From an uncultured Collinsella sp. (lineage in GTDB: Bacteria > Actinomycetota > Coriobacteriia > Coriobacteriales > Coriobacteriaceae), in assembly GCA_900553345.1 (NCBI GenBank), contig USDE01000094.1, positions 1 to 6,123 of the forward strand: a stretch of DNA of 6,123 nucleotides. Reading direction: 5' to 3'. Position numbers and translations under genes: made by a program. The notes beneath the pieces are model-generated. The model saw nothing but the letters and a program-made list of their open reading frames with translations, did no database searches and had not been told where the DNA came from. Positions 5,379 to 6,123 of this stretch are shown here, piece after piece (position 1 is the stretch's first letter; every line of letters begins with the position of its first letter).

Positions 5379-5402
5379 TGCAGAGCCCCGTGAATCTCTG
5401 TA
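5379..5402 (+). promoter_or_regulatory. Leader hairpin ahead of rplM
   Basis: TGCAGAG (5379-5385) pairs with CTCTGTA (5396-5402), including one G-T pair, around a 10-base loop. It lies close to the predicted transcript 5' end and about 20 bases before the ribosome binding site. L13 operons in some bacteria carry autoregulatory leaders, so this could be one; a chance or stabilising hairpin is equally possible. Confidence 0.35.
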
Positions 5403-5432
5403 ACAACACGTACTGTACATGGAGGAGTCTAA

Positions 5433-5876
5433 GTGATTTCGAAATCGACTCACTACGCCAAGCAGGGCGAGGTCCAGCGCAACTGGGTTCTCGTCGACGC
5501 CGATGGTGCTGTCCTGGGCCGTCTTGCCACCCAGATCGCAATGATCCTGCGCGGTAAGAACAAGCCCCAGTTCACGCCCAACAGCGACTGCGGCGACTTC
5601 GTTGTCGTCATCAACGCCGATAAGGTCCAGCTTACCGGTAACAAGGCCGACACGAAGACCTATTATCGCCACAGCGGCTACAACGGCGGCCTCAAGGCTG
5701 AGAGCTTCCGCCAGGCTATGGAGAAGCACCCGGAGAAGGTCATCGAGCGCGCCGTTCGCGGTATGCTGCCCAAGACCACCCTCGGCCGTGCCCAGATGAC
5801 CAAGCTTAAGGTCTACGCTGGCGCCGAGCATCCGCATGCTGCCCAGAACCCCACGAAGATTGAGCTGGAGGCTTAA
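5433..5876 (+). CDS. rplM: 50S ribosomal protein L13
   Basis: A 147-residue protein of the large ribosomal subunit, binding 23S rRNA early in assembly. It has the L13 signature from end to end: [19 protein letters not shown] near the N-terminus, the central [18 protein letters not shown] block, [12 protein letters not shown], then [20 protein letters not shown] and [17 protein letters not shown]. Length is typical for bacterial L13. The GTG start is supported by GGAGGAG (5421-5427) five bases upstream; no in-frame ATG gives a full-length protein. It is the first gene of the conserved rplM-rpsI pair and is read from the promoter at 5339-5366. Confidence 0.98.
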   Translation: MISKSTHYAKQGEVQRNWVLVDADGAVLGRLATQIAMILRGKNKPQFTPNSDCGDFVVVINADKVQLTGNKADTKTYYRHSGYNGGLKAESFRQAMEKHPEKVIERAVRGMLPKTTLGRAQMTKLKVYAGAEHPHAAQNPTKIELEA

Positions 5877-5878
5877 AG

Positions 5879-6123
5879 ATGGCTGAGAACACCGTTGTCT
5901 ACCAGGGTACCGGCCGTCGTAAGAACGCCGTCGCCCGCGTCCGTCTCGTCCCCGGCACCGGCAAGGTGACCATCAACAAGCGTGACGCCGAGCAGTATTT
6001 CGGCCGTCATCAGCTCGTTGAGAACGCCCTTGCTCCCTTCAAGGTGACCGACACCGCCGGTCAGTTCGACGTTATCGCTCTGTGCGATGGCGGCGGCATC
6101 TCCGGTCAGTCCGGCGCTCTGCG
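5879..6123 (+). CDS. rpsI: 30S ribosomal protein S9, 3' end outside the window
   Basis: The N-terminal 81 residues of S9, a small-subunit protein whose C-terminal tail reaches the P-site tRNA. The sequence begins [20 protein letters not shown] and contains the family blocks [26 protein letters not shown] and the later [12 protein letters not shown]. The ATG at 5879 follows the rplM stop by two bases, and its ribosome binding site GGAGG (5867-5871) lies inside the end of rplM, indicating translational coupling. The functionally important basic C-terminal tail lies beyond the window. Confidence 0.97.
   Translation, partial: MAENTVVYQGTGRRKNAVARVRLVPGTGKVTINKRDAEQYFGRHQLVENALAPFKVTDTAGQFDVIALCDGGGISGQSGAL

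Overview
The window looks like chromosomal DNA of a GC-rich anaerobic actinobacterium, most likely class Coriobacteriia and possibly Collinsella. This rests on base composition, the style of the P-type ATPase and patatin proteins, and a tmRNA with an unusual tag. It is an inference; nothing in the window proves the genus.

Layout, left to right. (1) Positions 1-1958 hold the 3' part of a P1B-type (heavy-metal) ATPase gene, closed by a strong two-tier terminator (1978-2023). (2) A near-consensus promoter (TTGACC, 17 bp, TATAGT), with two 9-bp operator-like repeats bracketing its -10 box, drives a two-gene toxin-antitoxin operon: a RelB/DinJ-like ribbon-helix-helix antitoxin (2097-2450) and an overlapping PIN-domain toxin (2447-2962), closed by a hairpin at 2975-3011. 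(3) On the minus strand lies an unrecognised 138-residue acidic protein (3021-3437). (4) Diverging from it is ssrA (tmRNA, 3675-4038). It has an encoded CCA end, a tag reading frame for DNNSSFEPMALAA, and a perfect 13-bp terminator. (5) A non-coding stretch of about 300 bases (4085-4396) holds two 25-bp direct repeats that are reverse-complement copies of the tmRNA T-arm region. Between them sits a run of small, very stable hairpins with GAA-type loops. (6) A patatin-like phospholipase gene follows (4397-5275). (7) A promoter and a short leader hairpin precede the ribosomal protein operon rplM-rpsI (L13 complete, S9 cut by the window end).

The genes do not form one pathway. Two are translation housekeeping loci (ssrA for ribosome rescue, rplM-rpsI for ribosome assembly). 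Between and around them are accessory genes: metal transport, toxin-antitoxin and lipid hydrolase. No integrase, transposase or CRISPR array is visible. The most unusual parts are the tmRNA-derived repeat region, the operator architecture of the toxin-antitoxin promoter, and the apparent loss of the HP motif region from the ATPase nucleotide-binding domain.
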